From Bacteroidales bacterium UBA1216 (GTDB lineage Bacteria > Bacteroidota > Bacteroidia > Bacteroidales > Paludibacteraceae), in the NCBI GenBank assembly GCA_002309255.1, contig DBXI01000036.1, positions 1 through 16,713 on the forward strand: 16,713 nt of DNA, in the 5' to 3' direction. The position numbers and the translations under genes were made by a program. Under the pieces are notes generated by a model. The model was not told the DNA's origin. It searched no databases and saw only the letters and a list, made by a program, of their open reading frames with translations. Below are positions 1 to 8,600 of the stretch, one piece after another (position 1 is the stretch's first letter; every line of letters begins with the position of its first letter).

Positions 1-425
1 ATCTCGAAGTACTTCGTGTACATACGGAACAGATCACCGGCGAACAGAGCCGCCTCATCGCCACCTGTTCCGCTGCGGATCTCCATCACAACGTTCTTGC
101 CGTCCTCGGGATCTTGTGGCAACAGTTGGAGTTTGACATCCTCCTCCAGTGCGGGCAGTTGAGCCTCTAATGTATCGATCTCCTCACGCGCCAGTTCCTT
201 CATCTCAGGATCCTGCTCGTGGAAGAACACCTCTTTGGCCGAGGTCAGCTCCATCACCGCCTGCTTGTACTTACCCGCGGAGTTGAGCACACGCTCCAGA
301 TCGTGGTACTCACGGTTCAGACGCACATAACGCGCCTGATCGGCTATCACCGCCGGATCGGTCAGTAGCAGGTTGATCTCATGGAACTTACCCTCCAGAC
401 CTTCTATCTTCGCCAATATATCCAT
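1..425 (-). CDS. prfA: Peptide chain release factor 1, N-terminal part (cut by window edge)
   Basis: Release factor 1 recognises UAA and UAG stop codons in the ribosomal A site and triggers release of the finished protein. The 141 codons seen here start at an ATG (425-423) with MDILAKIEGLEGKFHEI and run through a charged helical N-terminal domain. They then reach the well-conserved stretch EIRSGTGGDEAALFAGDLF (about residues 115-133), typical of RF1 and RF2. The codon-recognition loop and the catalytic GGQ motif would lie beyond the left edge. The N-terminus and the absence of an RF2-type frameshift near the start favour RF1. The gene starts 32 nt after the stop of the tyrosine kinase gene, with no promoter-like sequence in the gap, so it may be the last gene of the polysaccharide operon. 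The RF1/RF2 family is certain; RF1 rather than RF2 is likely. Confidence 0.93.
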   Translation of the reverse strand, partial: MDILAKIEGLEGKFHEINLLLTDPAVIADQARYVRLNREYHDLERVLNSAGKYKQAVMELTSAKEVFFHEQDPEMKELAREEIDTLEAQLPALEEDVKLQLLPQDPEDGKNVVMEIRSGTGGDEAALFAGDLFRMYTKYFE

Positions 426-457
426 CGTCTTTCAACTACTCTAAACTCTATATTATC

Positions 458-3055
458 CTACTCTTCTTCATCGGCGTAATAATTGTATGCATTACGTCTG
501 CGGCGGTGGATTGCATCATCGAGCAAGAGCCATATCTGTTGCTTGAGCGTCATGCGATTCTTGGATTTGCCCTTCTTCGACGACTTGTTTGCGCCGTAGC
601 CATAGCCATAACCGTAGCCATACGATCCGTAGCCGTAGCTGCGCTTGCCGTAGCCGTAACCATAGCCATAACCATAACCCGAATGGAAACCTTCGGTCGG
701 TACATCCGACAGCACAAGATGGATCTTGCTTGCATAGTCTTCCTCCAGCGCCTCCAGGGTCTGCGTGCAGAACGACTTGGAAGTCTGCAGACAGCGGATA
801 ACGAAGATCGTTATGTCCGTATCAGCTACCAGCGACAGTGCATCGGGCACCTGACCTATAGGCGAGGTATCCATCACGATGTAGTCGTACTTCTCGCGCA
901 TCCGCTCGATGAACTGGTGGAGCTTGTCACTATGGATCAGCTCGCCCGGGTTAGGCGGAACAGCGCCGGCGCGGATAAAGTCGAAGTCGAAGTTCTCGTT
1001 GTGCAAGATCAGCTCCTCCTCCGTGCACTCATCTATCAGGTAGTTCGTTATACCCACGCCGTTGTCCATCGCTAACTTCGTATGGATGTTCGGTTTACGT
1101 ATGTCGAGGTCGATTAGTAGGGTCTTCTTACCCGTCATGCCGTATAAGGCAGCCAGGTTGGTGGACATGAATGTCTTACCGTCACCTGATTCAGCCGATG
1201 TGACGCATACAAGCAGTTTTTCCTTACGTCCCACGATAAACTCTATTCGCGTTCGCATAGCGCGAAGCATCTCTGCGTAGCCGGATCGCGGTGAGGTTTT
1301 CACCAGCGTCGGGTTCTGCGAACGAGCGTGGCGCAATGTTCCTATCAGGCGGAACTTCGACAGCTTCTCCACCTCCTTAGGCGTGCGCACCTTATCGTTC
1401 AGCAGTTCGGAGAGGATGATCAGCAGCAGCGGCAGCACGAATCCTACTGCCAGATAGGTGCTCATCGTCTTTTTCTTCACTTTCTCGTTCACCAGCTTGG
1501 TGGTAGTACGTGCGCGGTCAAGGATCTCGTTATCAGGAGTATTAGAGGCTTTCTGAATCTCTGACTCAGCGCGCTTCTGCAGGAAGAATGTATAGTAGTT
1601 ATCATCAATGCGGTAGTTGCGCTCGATGGCCACCATCTGCAGCTCTTTCTCCGGCAGACGCTTGATGTCGTTCTCTACCTCAGCATAGCGCGTCTTCAGA
1701 TCTTGCTTCTCTATCTCCAGCGACTTGCGCATCGATTTGATTACCTCGGCTATGGTCAGTTTGACGTTTTCTATGTCCTTTGTATATTTGGCGTAGAAGA
1801 CGTTCTTCTCCGTCAGTTCGCCACGTTGTATCTGCAGTTCGTTGAGTTGGCTGACCAGGGTCATCAACATCTGCTCATTCAACCCGAGCGAGGCGGGTGC
1901 GATCACTGTGCCCTGCTCAATCGACTCATGCAAGTAGTTGTCCAGATAATCGAGATAGGTCTCTTTCAGTCGCAACTGCAGCACCTGTTGGTCGTAGCCG
2001 GCAATCATCGACATGAGCTGCGAGGCATACGAACCGACATCCACGAATCTGTTCTCCTGACGGAAAGCGGTCATCTCGCCTTCGGAGGTCTCCAATGATT
2101 GCTGGAGCACCTGCAGCTGGTCGTTGATGAAGTGAATGGATTTCTCGGCCTGCTCGTTCTTGCGCTCCAGGTTCTGGATGAGGAAGATATCCGACAGTTT
2201 GTCGATGAACTCGCAGTCACGATCCGGCGTTTCGCTGGTCAGGCCTATACAGAGCACGGTAGAGCTCTGCTGCAGGAAGTTCAGCTGCAGGCGCTGCTGG
2301 AATTCGAGCACCAGCGACTCGTGCGAGCGCAGGCGGAAGAAGAACCGCCCCTTGTTCGACATCATCGCTGTGGGCAGGATGTATCCCTTGAAGTACGGCG
2401 ATTCGATCAGCTCGCCGTAGCGCGTCTCTACGCGGAAGGGTTCATCCGTCTCATCGTCGTTGATGGATACGACCAGCGTGCCGTCGTCCTGTATATCCAG
2501 ACGGAAGAGCGGATAGTAGCCTTTTTCATAGACTTCGGTCGTCTCTACGGTGAACGGTGTCATGTGGTAGAGGTTACGCGTCTTGAATCGTCCCATGGTG
2601 ATATACTCCACGTTCAAGAACGGCAGGCTGTCCACCGTACGGCTGATCAGGTCGTGCGAACGCAGACGCAGCACCTGGTTGTTCACATCGTTCATACCTT
2701 CGTCGATGCGGAAACCCTGCATAAGGTTAGCTCCGTAGCCGGTGGATTGCTTGATGACGATCGTGCCGTAACTGTAGTACGAAGGTATCCAGCGCCTGTT
2801 CTTGAGCATTGCCAGGCTGCCCGCGATAGCCAGCCCTAACACAAACAGATACCAGTAGTGCAAGAAACGCACGACCCATTCCATGATGTTGATGTTCGTA
2901 CCTACGCTATCGCCGCCATCGCCTTGCATGTCCATCGTTGCGCCGTAAGGGTTACCGTACGGACTGCCGTAAGGATTGCCATAGGGGTTGCCATAAGGAT
3001 TACCGTAAGGGTTGCCGTAGGGGTTGGTATAAGGATTATTCTCTGCCATAGTCAT
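458..3055 (-). CDS. Wzc-like polysaccharide co-polymerase with BY-kinase domain (tyrosine autokinase)
   Basis: This inner-membrane protein is expected to control chain length and export of a surface polysaccharide through cycles of tyrosine autophosphorylation. The 865 residues show, in order: eight NPY-type tyrosine repeats (7-38), a first membrane helix (about 59-84) entering a Wzz domain, a large periplasmic region with coiled-coil character (about 295-480), a GNVR-like segment (about 467-505) and a second membrane helix (about 533-552). The cytoplasmic kinase domain follows. It has Walker A at 620-628 (SAESGDGKT, K627), Walker A' at 646-655 (D649, D651) and Walker B at 725-729 (YIVMD, D729). 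A tyrosine cluster of 12 Tyr lies at 794-820. Unlike E. coli Wzc, a basic tail of about 44 residues follows the cluster. The gene lies 14 nt after an OPX gene, its expected partner. The start at 3055 (ATG ACT ATG) could instead be the second ATG at 3049. The family call is firm; the exported polysaccharide is unknown. Confidence 0.95.
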   Translation of the reverse strand: MTMAENNPYTNPYGNPYGNPYGNPYGNPYGSPYGNPYGATMDMQGDGGDSVGTNINIMEWVVRFLHYWYLFVLGLAIAGSLAMLKNRRWIPSYYSYGTIVIKQSTGYGANLMQGFRIDEGMNDVNNQVLRLRSHDLISRTVDSLPFLNVEYITMGRFKTRNLYHMTPFTVETTEVYEKGYYPLFRLDIQDDGTLVVSINDDETDEPFRVETRYGELIESPYFKGYILPTAMMSNKGRFFFRLRSHESLVLEFQQRLQLNFLQQSSTVLCIGLTSETPDRDCEFIDKLSDIFLIQNLERKNEQAEKSIHFINDQLQVLQQSLETSEGEMTAFRQENRFVDVGSYASQLMSMIAGYDQQVLQLRLKETYLDYLDNYLHESIEQGTVIAPASLGLNEQMLMTLVSQLNELQIQRGELTEKNVFYAKYTKDIENVKLTIAEVIKSMRKSLEIEKQDLKTRYAEVENDIKRLPEKELQMVAIERNYRIDDNYYTFFLQKRAESEIQKASNTPDNEILDRARTTTKLVNEKVKKKTMSTYLAVGFVLPLLLIILSELLNDKVRTPKEVEKLSKFRLIGTLRHARSQNPTLVKTSPRSGYAEMLRAMRTRIEFIVGRKEKLLVCVTSAESGDGKTFMSTNLAALYGMTGKKTLLIDLDIRKPNIHTKLAMDNGVGITNYLIDECTEEELILHNENFDFDFIRAGAVPPNPGELIHSDKLHQFIERMREKYDYIVMDTSPIGQVPDALSLVADTDITIFVIRCLQTSKSFCTQTLEALEEDYASKIHLVLSDVPTEGFHSGYGYGYGYGYGKRSYGYGSYGYGYGYGYGANKSSKKGKSKNRMTLKQQIWLLLDDAIHRRRRNAYNYYADEEE
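593..679 (-). repeat. Tyr-Gly repeat tract encoding the C-terminal tyrosine cluster of the BY-kinase
   Basis: A 6-bp period encodes alternating Gly-Tyr dipeptides (residues 793-821), broken once by KRS and once by S. It gives 12 tyrosines, the usual place for autophosphorylation in BY-kinases. The simple period makes slippage and length variation plausible. Confidence 0.85.
2942..3037 (-). repeat. Tandem 12-bp repeat encoding NPYG tetrapeptides at the N-terminus of the BY-kinase
   Basis: Eight consecutive four-residue units (NPYT, then NPYG copies with one SPYG) cover residues 7-38, with Tyr at 9, 13, 17, 21, 25, 29, 33 and 37. Copies differ at third codon positions but keep the frame. The tract lies before the first membrane helix, so it should be cytoplasmic, on the same side as the kinase domain. 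Confidence 0.9.
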
Positions 3056-3069
3056 TTACCATTTACTAT

Positions 3070-3834
3070 TTAAAAGTTCACGTTGGGTATGTAGTTCAGC
3101 ACTGTGATTAGCAGGGAGACAGACGAGGTGATCAGTGCGATGAACCCGCTGTAGGAGGGCACCTTGTAGAACGCGCCGGGTTCGCGGCTAACGTAGATCA
3201 GATCGTTCGGATAGATGTAGTAGTACTTGGAGTCGATGATCGACTTGGATCGTATATCGAACTCCAGCACCTCGGGCGGCTCGTTGCCGTTCGGACGGAC
3301 GATACGCACGTGCTTGCGATCACCCTTGTTGTCCACATCGCCCGTCATCGCCAGCGCCTGGAAGATGGTCATTCGCTCCTTGTAGATCCTGTACTGCCCG
3401 GAGCCCAAGTCGCCCAGCACGGTGAAGTTCTTGTTGTATAACGCCAGTTTCACATCCGCATCAGGGATTATCTGCCTAAAAGCTGCCAGTAGCGTGTCTT
3501 GTGCTTCCTTCTCCGTCAATCCCTCCAGATGAATAGGCGGCAGGAAGGGTATATCTACTGTTCCGTCGGAGTGTATGCGGTAGGAGGTCGCGTACTGCGA
3601 GCTGCTCATCTGCTGGTCAGCAGCAATGGCTTTAGAGATCGTCTCGTCCATCGTGATCAGGCGATACACTATCTCGTCGTTGATGTGCAGTTTGTATGGC
3701 ACGTACGGTACGCTATCATAGGTAGGGATCCCGTCACGCTCCTGCAGCAGACCGATCTGACGGTTCGAGTAGCAGCCTGTCAACACGAATACTGCTAATA
3801 GCAGGAGGCTGAATATAGTACTGTTCTTCTTCAT
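3070..3834 (-). CDS. Polysaccharide export (OPX/Wza-like) outer-membrane lipoprotein, second copy
   Basis: This is an outer-membrane polysaccharide export protein expected to work with the Wzc-like kinase encoded just downstream. The start at 3834 is preferred over an upstream in-frame ATG at 3879. It begins MKKNSTIF with a clean lipoprotein signal peptide ending LTGC (Cys21), and AGGAGG (3843-3848) sits 8 nt before the ATG. The 254 residues include a poly-export domain (about 45-135) and an SLBB-like region (about 137-215, with TIFQALAMTGDV). A C-terminal hydrophobic helix (about 226-249) ends at residue 254. It is shorter than E. coli Wza, and the C-terminal helix may take the place of Wza's helical pore. 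It is clearly paralogous to the preceding gene, sharing for example FDIRSK and the YYYI-PND-IY pattern. The gap to the upstream gene is 1 nt, and its ribosome binding site lies inside that gene. Confidence 0.92.
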   Translation of the reverse strand: MKKNSTIFSLLLLAVFVLTGCYSNRQIGLLQERDGIPTYDSVPYVPYKLHINDEIVYRLITMDETISKAIAADQQMSSSQYATSYRIHSDGTVDIPFLPPIHLEGLTEKEAQDTLLAAFRQIIPDADVKLALYNKNFTVLGDLGSGQYRIYKERMTIFQALAMTGDVDNKGDRKHVRIVRPNGNEPPEVLEFDIRSKSIIDSKYYYIYPNDLIYVSREPGAFYKVPSYSGFIALITSSVSLLITVLNYIPNVNF

Positions 3835-3835
3835 A

Positions 3836-4702
3836 TTAGTTTCCTCCTGTATTAGTTGAATTAGCCCGTTGCGCGGCATTGATTGATCGCATCACCAGTG
3901 CGTAGATGAATCCGCCGAACGAGATCGTTGTAGCCACCACGGCTATGGTTGTTGTTACGTGGTCAACGCCGAACGAGTGACCGGGCATGTATTGGATGTA
4001 GATCACATCGTTGGGCTCGATGTAGTAGAACTCGGAGTTGATGATGTCCTTACTGCGGATGTCAAAGGTGCGGATGGTTGTCTCGCCTTCTATCTCTCGC
4101 AGGATGCGTATCTTCGAATGGTCGCCATAGTTGGCTATGTCGCCCACCATAGCCAGTGCTTCGAAGATCGTCACCTTCTCCTTGATCAGCGGCACGCGTG
4201 CGCTCTGCACAGCGCCGATGACGGAGAAGAAGCGGTTCACCACCTGTACATCCACCGACATGAGTGCGTAGTTACCTACCGGTTTGACTAGTCCTGCCAA
4301 CTGCTCCTCGAGCAGCAGCTTGACCTCACGGGTCGTCTTGCCACGCACGGGCAGATCACCGATCATCGGGTACTGGATGTTGCCGTTCTCGTCCACCAGA
4401 TACGAGTACAGTTCATTCGTACCGTACGTGTTACCGCCCGACATCATCTGCTGACGCATGTACGATGCATTGCTGCCATTGTTGAACAGTTTGGTCATGT
4501 TCTCATCCACCGAGTAGACCTGGATATACAGCCTATCGTCAATGCGGATGCGGTAGTCCTCAAACGACAAGGTATCCACATACGAAGGGATCTTCTTGCC
4601 GTCGGGCTCTTGCAGCAAGTTGACTTTCTTTGACGTCAAGCACGAGCTCAACGCCACAGCCAACAAGCATAATAATGTGTATTTATAGTGCTTCATGTTC
4701 AT
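3836..4702 (-). CDS. Polysaccharide export (OPX/Wza-like) outer-membrane lipoprotein, first copy
   Basis: This is an outer-membrane polysaccharide export lipoprotein. I choose the ATG at 4702, which overlaps the stop of the upstream dehydrogenase as ATGA. An ATG at 4717 would lie inside that gene, and one at 4696 is also possible. The 288 residues begin with a lipoprotein signal peptide ending ALSSC (Cys21). A poly-export domain (about 45-155) and an SLBB-like domain (about 158-240, with TIFEALAMVGDI) follow, then a hydrophobic helix (about 250-271) and a short polar tail. It resembles the next gene along its whole length but is longer. It carries an Asn/Gly/Met-rich stretch (about residues 64-95) within the first domain that is less similar. 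The two copies could form one mixed or two alternative export channels; that is inference. Confidence 0.92.
   Translation of the reverse strand: MNMKHYKYTLLCLLAVALSSCLTSKKVNLLQEPDGKKIPSYVDTLSFEDYRIRIDDRLYIQVYSVDENMTKLFNNGSNASYMRQQMMSGGNTYGTNELYSYLVDENGNIQYPMIGDLPVRGKTTREVKLLLEEQLAGLVKPVGNYALMSVDVQVVNRFFSVIGAVQSARVPLIKEKVTIFEALAMVGDIANYGDHSKIRILREIEGETTIRTFDIRSKDIINSEFYYIEPNDVIYIQYMPGHSFGVDHVTTTIAVVATTISFGGFIYALVMRSINAAQRANSTNTGGN
3843..3848 (-). promoter_or_regulatory. Shine-Dalgarno sequence deciding the start of the second OPX gene
   Basis: AGGAGG lies 8 nt before the ATG at 3834, inside the last codons of the upstream OPX gene. Most other starts here lack such a site, so it supports the start at 3834 and translational coupling. 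Confidence 0.8.
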
Positions 4703-5676
4703 CGTTTTTCGTCCCATCCGAAGGGATGCGGTGCTAACGGCAGTTTGGCAAGGGGGTGATAGTCGCCTACCAGTCCGATAGGTTCGGATTTGCGTATCTG
4801 GGCTACCGTCTCGATGCAGTTGCGTGCCTCGGCTATGCGGAAGCCATTGCCTGCGAGGATCAGCTTGTAGCTCTCGGTATGCAGTTCGGTGAATCCCTGG
4901 CTGAACTCAAACTCCTCGCCGTCGATTGAGAGCGTGCGGTAGGTGCGCTTCTCGCCTTGCACGGCATTGGCGGGCAGGCAGGCGGCGTTGATAGAAAGGA
5001 AGTAACGCACACGCGCCTTCTCCAACTCCAGATAACCCGCTACGCGGTCGAAACTCATCACATGCACTATGTTCTGCTTCACCGATCCGAACACCCACTG
5101 CAGCATGTCGTAGAAATGCACACCGATGTTCGTAGCTATGCCGCCACTCTTATGCACATCGCCTTTCCACGACGCGTAGTACCAGTTGCCGCGACTGGTG
5201 ATGTAGGTTAGATCAACATCGTAGATCTTATCCTTCGGTCCGTTGTCCACCTTCTGTTTAAGCGCGCGTATCTTGTCGTGCAGACGCAGCTGTAGGATCG
5301 TATAGGCCTTGTGCCCGGTTTCCTGCTCGAGCTGCATGAGGTTGTCGATGTTATACGGGTTAAGTACCAAAGGCTTCTCGCAGATCACGTCGCATCCCAA
5401 ACGCAGACCGTAACGGATAAACGCATCGTGCGTGTAGTTGGGCGTGCAGATGCTCACCCAGTGCAGTGGATCAGCGGTGCGCATCTGCTTGGAGCAGAAG
5501 CGGTCGAACTGTTCGTTCTCGGTGTAGAACGAGCAGTCGGGGAACGAGCTGTCGAGCCGACCTACGGAGTCGAACTTGTCGTAAGCAACCATGAGGTTGT
5601 TGCCTGTGTCGGCAATAGCCTTGATATGTCGTGGTGCAATGTATCCGGCAGCACCAATCAGGGCGAAGTTAAGCAT
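4699..5676 (-). CDS. Gfo/Idh/MocA-family dehydrogenase, WlbA/WbpB-like (UDP-N-acetylglucosaminuronate 3-dehydrogenase)
   Basis: By family, this cytoplasmic enzyme oxidises C3 of UDP-N-acetyl-glucosaminuronic acid with NAD, the step before 3-amination on the way to 2,3-diamino-2,3-dideoxy-uronic acids of O-antigens and other surface glycans. The 325 residues start at 5676 with MLNFALIGAAGYIAPRH, a Rossmann fold beginning characteristic of WlbA/WbpB. CEKP at 99-102 gives the conserved Lys101, the stretch at 155-172 (DLTYITSRGNWYYASWKG) is family-typical, and NIGVHFYD at 183-190 gives His187. An in-frame upstream ATG (5796) would run deep into the preceding gene and is rejected. The start is 1 nt after the exporter stop. 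The partner aminotransferase, acetyltransferase and epimerase are not in this window. The substrate assignment rests on remembered family resemblance. Confidence 0.88.
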   Translation of the reverse strand: MLNFALIGAAGYIAPRHIKAIADTGNNLMVAYDKFDSVGRLDSSFPDCSFYTENEQFDRFCSKQMRTADPLHWVSICTPNYTHDAFIRYGLRLGCDVICEKPLVLNPYNIDNLMQLEQETGHKAYTILQLRLHDKIRALKQKVDNGPKDKIYDVDLTYITSRGNWYYASWKGDVHKSGGIATNIGVHFYDMLQWVFGSVKQNIVHVMSFDRVAGYLELEKARVRYFLSINAACLPANAVQGEKRTYRTLSIDGEEFEFSQGFTELHTESYKLILAGNGFRIAEARNCIETVAQIRKSEPIGLVGDYHPLAKLPLAPHPFGWDEKR

Positions 5677-5677
5677 A

Positions 5678-8600
5678 TTATTCGGTTTGTTTAATGTGTT
5701 CTGTTTGTTCAGTGCTCTCGGCAGAGGCTGCCTGTGCAGCTTCGGATAGTTCGTTGTCCTCATCGGGCAGACCGCTGAATCGGTTCTGCTTGCCATACAC
5801 CACCCACTTGTCCAGTGCTACGAGCACGGCCGGGACCACGGTGAGCGTCAGCGTCACTGCCATGAACGCACCGGCGGCTATGCAGCCCACGATGTTACTG
5901 ATCATCATATCATCCACCACCAGCGCCATCGCACCCGGTCCGATAACGGTGATCAAGCCTGATGTCAGGATGGTGCGTATCGAGCCTCGGTAGGCTGCGC
6001 AGACAGCATCCACCTGCAGCATGGTCTTGCGGTACTCGCGGTAGTAGTTGGCAAACAAGATGCCGTAATCGATGGTGGCCCCCATCAGTATGGCTTGCAC
6101 GATCAGGTACGCAAGGTAGAGCATCTGTCCGGTCACCAGCCCGGCAGCCACCACGTTCACGTACACCGCGCTCATCACGGTCATCACCAGTATAGTCGGT
6201 ACGATCACCGAGCGGAAGGTCAGTGCCACGATCAGGAAGATTGCCAGCACGGTCAGTAGCGTCACTACGTTCATCTCATGGTCAAAGCCGCCGCGCATCT
6301 CAGCGTACATGACGGATTCGCCTATGTAGTAGTGCTCATGATCGAGCCGCGCATCAGCCAGGGAGGTCAGGGTATCCACGAAGTCGTATGTAGCCTGCGA
6401 CTCTTTGGGTAGCGACGACAGCACTACCAGCAGCGAGTGTTGTCCCTCGTGTCGCAATTGACCTAAGCCGTCGGTGAGTTGACCACGTACGCCGGCTGCC
6501 TGTGCGCGGATGCTGTCCGGGAGGATGTCCGCCAGACGCGGATCGTTCACCAGTGTATCGCACAGGTAGGTCACCAGTGCCTCAAATCCCACGCGCAGCG
6601 TGTCGCAGCCCTTGCTGTGTGCATAGCCGTAGTAGTCGTATAGTAAAGACATCTGCTCCGCGGTGACGGGCGCAGATTTTACCTCCGATAGTTCCATCAG
6701 CCGCGCGAGCTTCGTCGCCATCACATCGGCGGTGTATGCCTCGCCTCCGAACACCAGCTCGGTGAACAACTCGGCTTGCATATCTTCGCGTGAGGGCGCT
6801 TTGTGCACCACTCTGGGCTGACGGCGTATGGGCTTAAGCTCGGCGGGCGTTGTGTCGTGCTTGTGCCAGGGCGGCAGCGGGGCAGCTACCACAGGGGCTA
6901 CGGCAGGTGTCTCCACCACAGCCTCTATCACCTTGGTCGCCTCTTCCTCCTCATCCTCATGCGGGGTGCTCGCTGCCAACTGCTGGCCACTGATAGCCCA
7001 CAGATCATCGGTCGTCAGGCTGTCCACGCCGAACTCCTGCAGCAGGGCGTTCAGTTCGTCGGGCAGCAGAGCGGCGTTATCGTCCGCCAGATCCATCAGG
7101 CGTGTGCGCTGCGTGAGCTGCGTGCGTTGCTCGTCGCTGATCATTCCGGCCAGCCCCGGACGCTTGAACAGATCATCCACCAGCAGATGGACGTACTGTA
7201 GCGGCGACATCTTCTTTACGCCCGGCGCGTAGCCATATACGAGTCGCGTCTGTGTGGGCGTAGAGCCGATGAACAGCGACATCTCGTTCACCGACATCGG
7301 CAGACGGATAGCCGCGGTGTCGGTCAGCTTGTGCATCTCCACAGTGGCAACTGAGGTCTGCGTGGCGTTCAGCCGCGCTATGAACGGCACCAGATTGATG
7401 CGCTCCGGCACAGCCGGCAAAGTGTCGGCAGCAGGGGCGGGAGTTATGGGGGTTATGGTGTCCGGGGTTTCAGGAGTATCCGGAGTTTCTATAGTGTCTG
7501 GAGTTTCTGGATTTTCTAGATTTTCTGGAGTATCCGGAGTATCTATATTTTCCAGGGGCTCGGCGGGCTTTGGCAGTACAGGTTTGACGGGTTCGGGCTC
7601 GGCAACGGGTGCTATGGGCGACACATCCAGCATCGACTGCAGTCGTGCTATCTGCGCCTTCATCTCTGCGTCCAGATAGGTGCCGAACAGCGGGTTACTT
7701 GCCACGTGCGTGTGCAAGAACCGCGCCAGCTCAGGGAAAGAGAGTGTATCCTGCTCACCGCCGTGCGCGTGGATATAGTAGAGCATCTCCACCAGCTGGG
7801 GTTGGAGAGCATCCAGAGCCTCCTGCGGGACATTTGTGCCCTCGGGCATGAAGTCCTTGAAGTCGGTGAGCAGCATCTTCACATGCTCGGTCATCTCAGC
7901 GGGCGTGAGCGGCTGACGCATCAGTGTGGGGTACGAGATCACCATATCCACGCCCGTCTGAGCCTGCAGACCATCCACCAAACTGTATATCGCGTCCTCG
8001 TCCTGTGTCTCGTAAAGCAGCACGTAGGGGTTAGGTGCGGGGAAGAACTTCTCTATCTGCGACTCATTTCCTGCGGCGAAGAAGATCGTCGTCTGGCGCG
8101 AAAGCATCCATGCGCTTACGAACAGCAGCGTAGCGGCAACGGCTATCGGCAGTTTGTGTCGCGCCACGAACCGCGCCATCCCGTCGGTGGGCGGTATGTA
8201 CGCCGCCTTGGCGGTGTGGTTGATCACGCGGCGGAAGAGCAGCATCAGCGAGGGCAGCACGGTGAACGTACAGATCAGCGAGCACACAACCCCTTTGGCG
8301 AGCACCACGCCCATGTCAGCGCCTATCTTCAGTCGCATGAAGCAGAGCATCAGCAGTCCGACCACCGTGGTCAGTGCCGACGACAGGATCGACGGCGCTG
8401 CGCGCTTAATAGCTCTGTTCGCCGCCAGGATAGCCATCTGGCGGTCGGTGTGCTCGTCCTGCTCCTGACGGTAGCGGTTGAGTAGCACGATGCAGTAGTC
8501 GAGCGACAACACGGCCTGCAGGATAGCACCGATGAAGTGCGTGGTGATCGACACGGAGGGCAGCAGCGCGTTCGTGCCCATGTTCAAGAGGATAGCCAGC

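Noticed and set aside
426..457. Separate promoter for prfA
   Set aside because: The 32-nt gap has no TAnnTTTG with a TTTG at the right distance. A promoter inside the kinase gene cannot be excluded.
2942..3037. Possible CRISPR-like or non-coding tandem array
   Set aside because: The units are contiguous 12-mers without spacers and translate in frame into NPYG repeats.
3835..3879. Upstream start extending the second OPX protein by 15 residues
   Set aside because: It would put a polar stretch before the lipoprotein signal peptide, and the strong AGGAGG points to the ATG at 3834.
5677..5796. Upstream start extending the dehydrogenase by 40 residues
   Set aside because: The extra residues overlap the exporter coding sequence and have no family resemblance. 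The Rossmann fold begins directly at the ATG at 5676.
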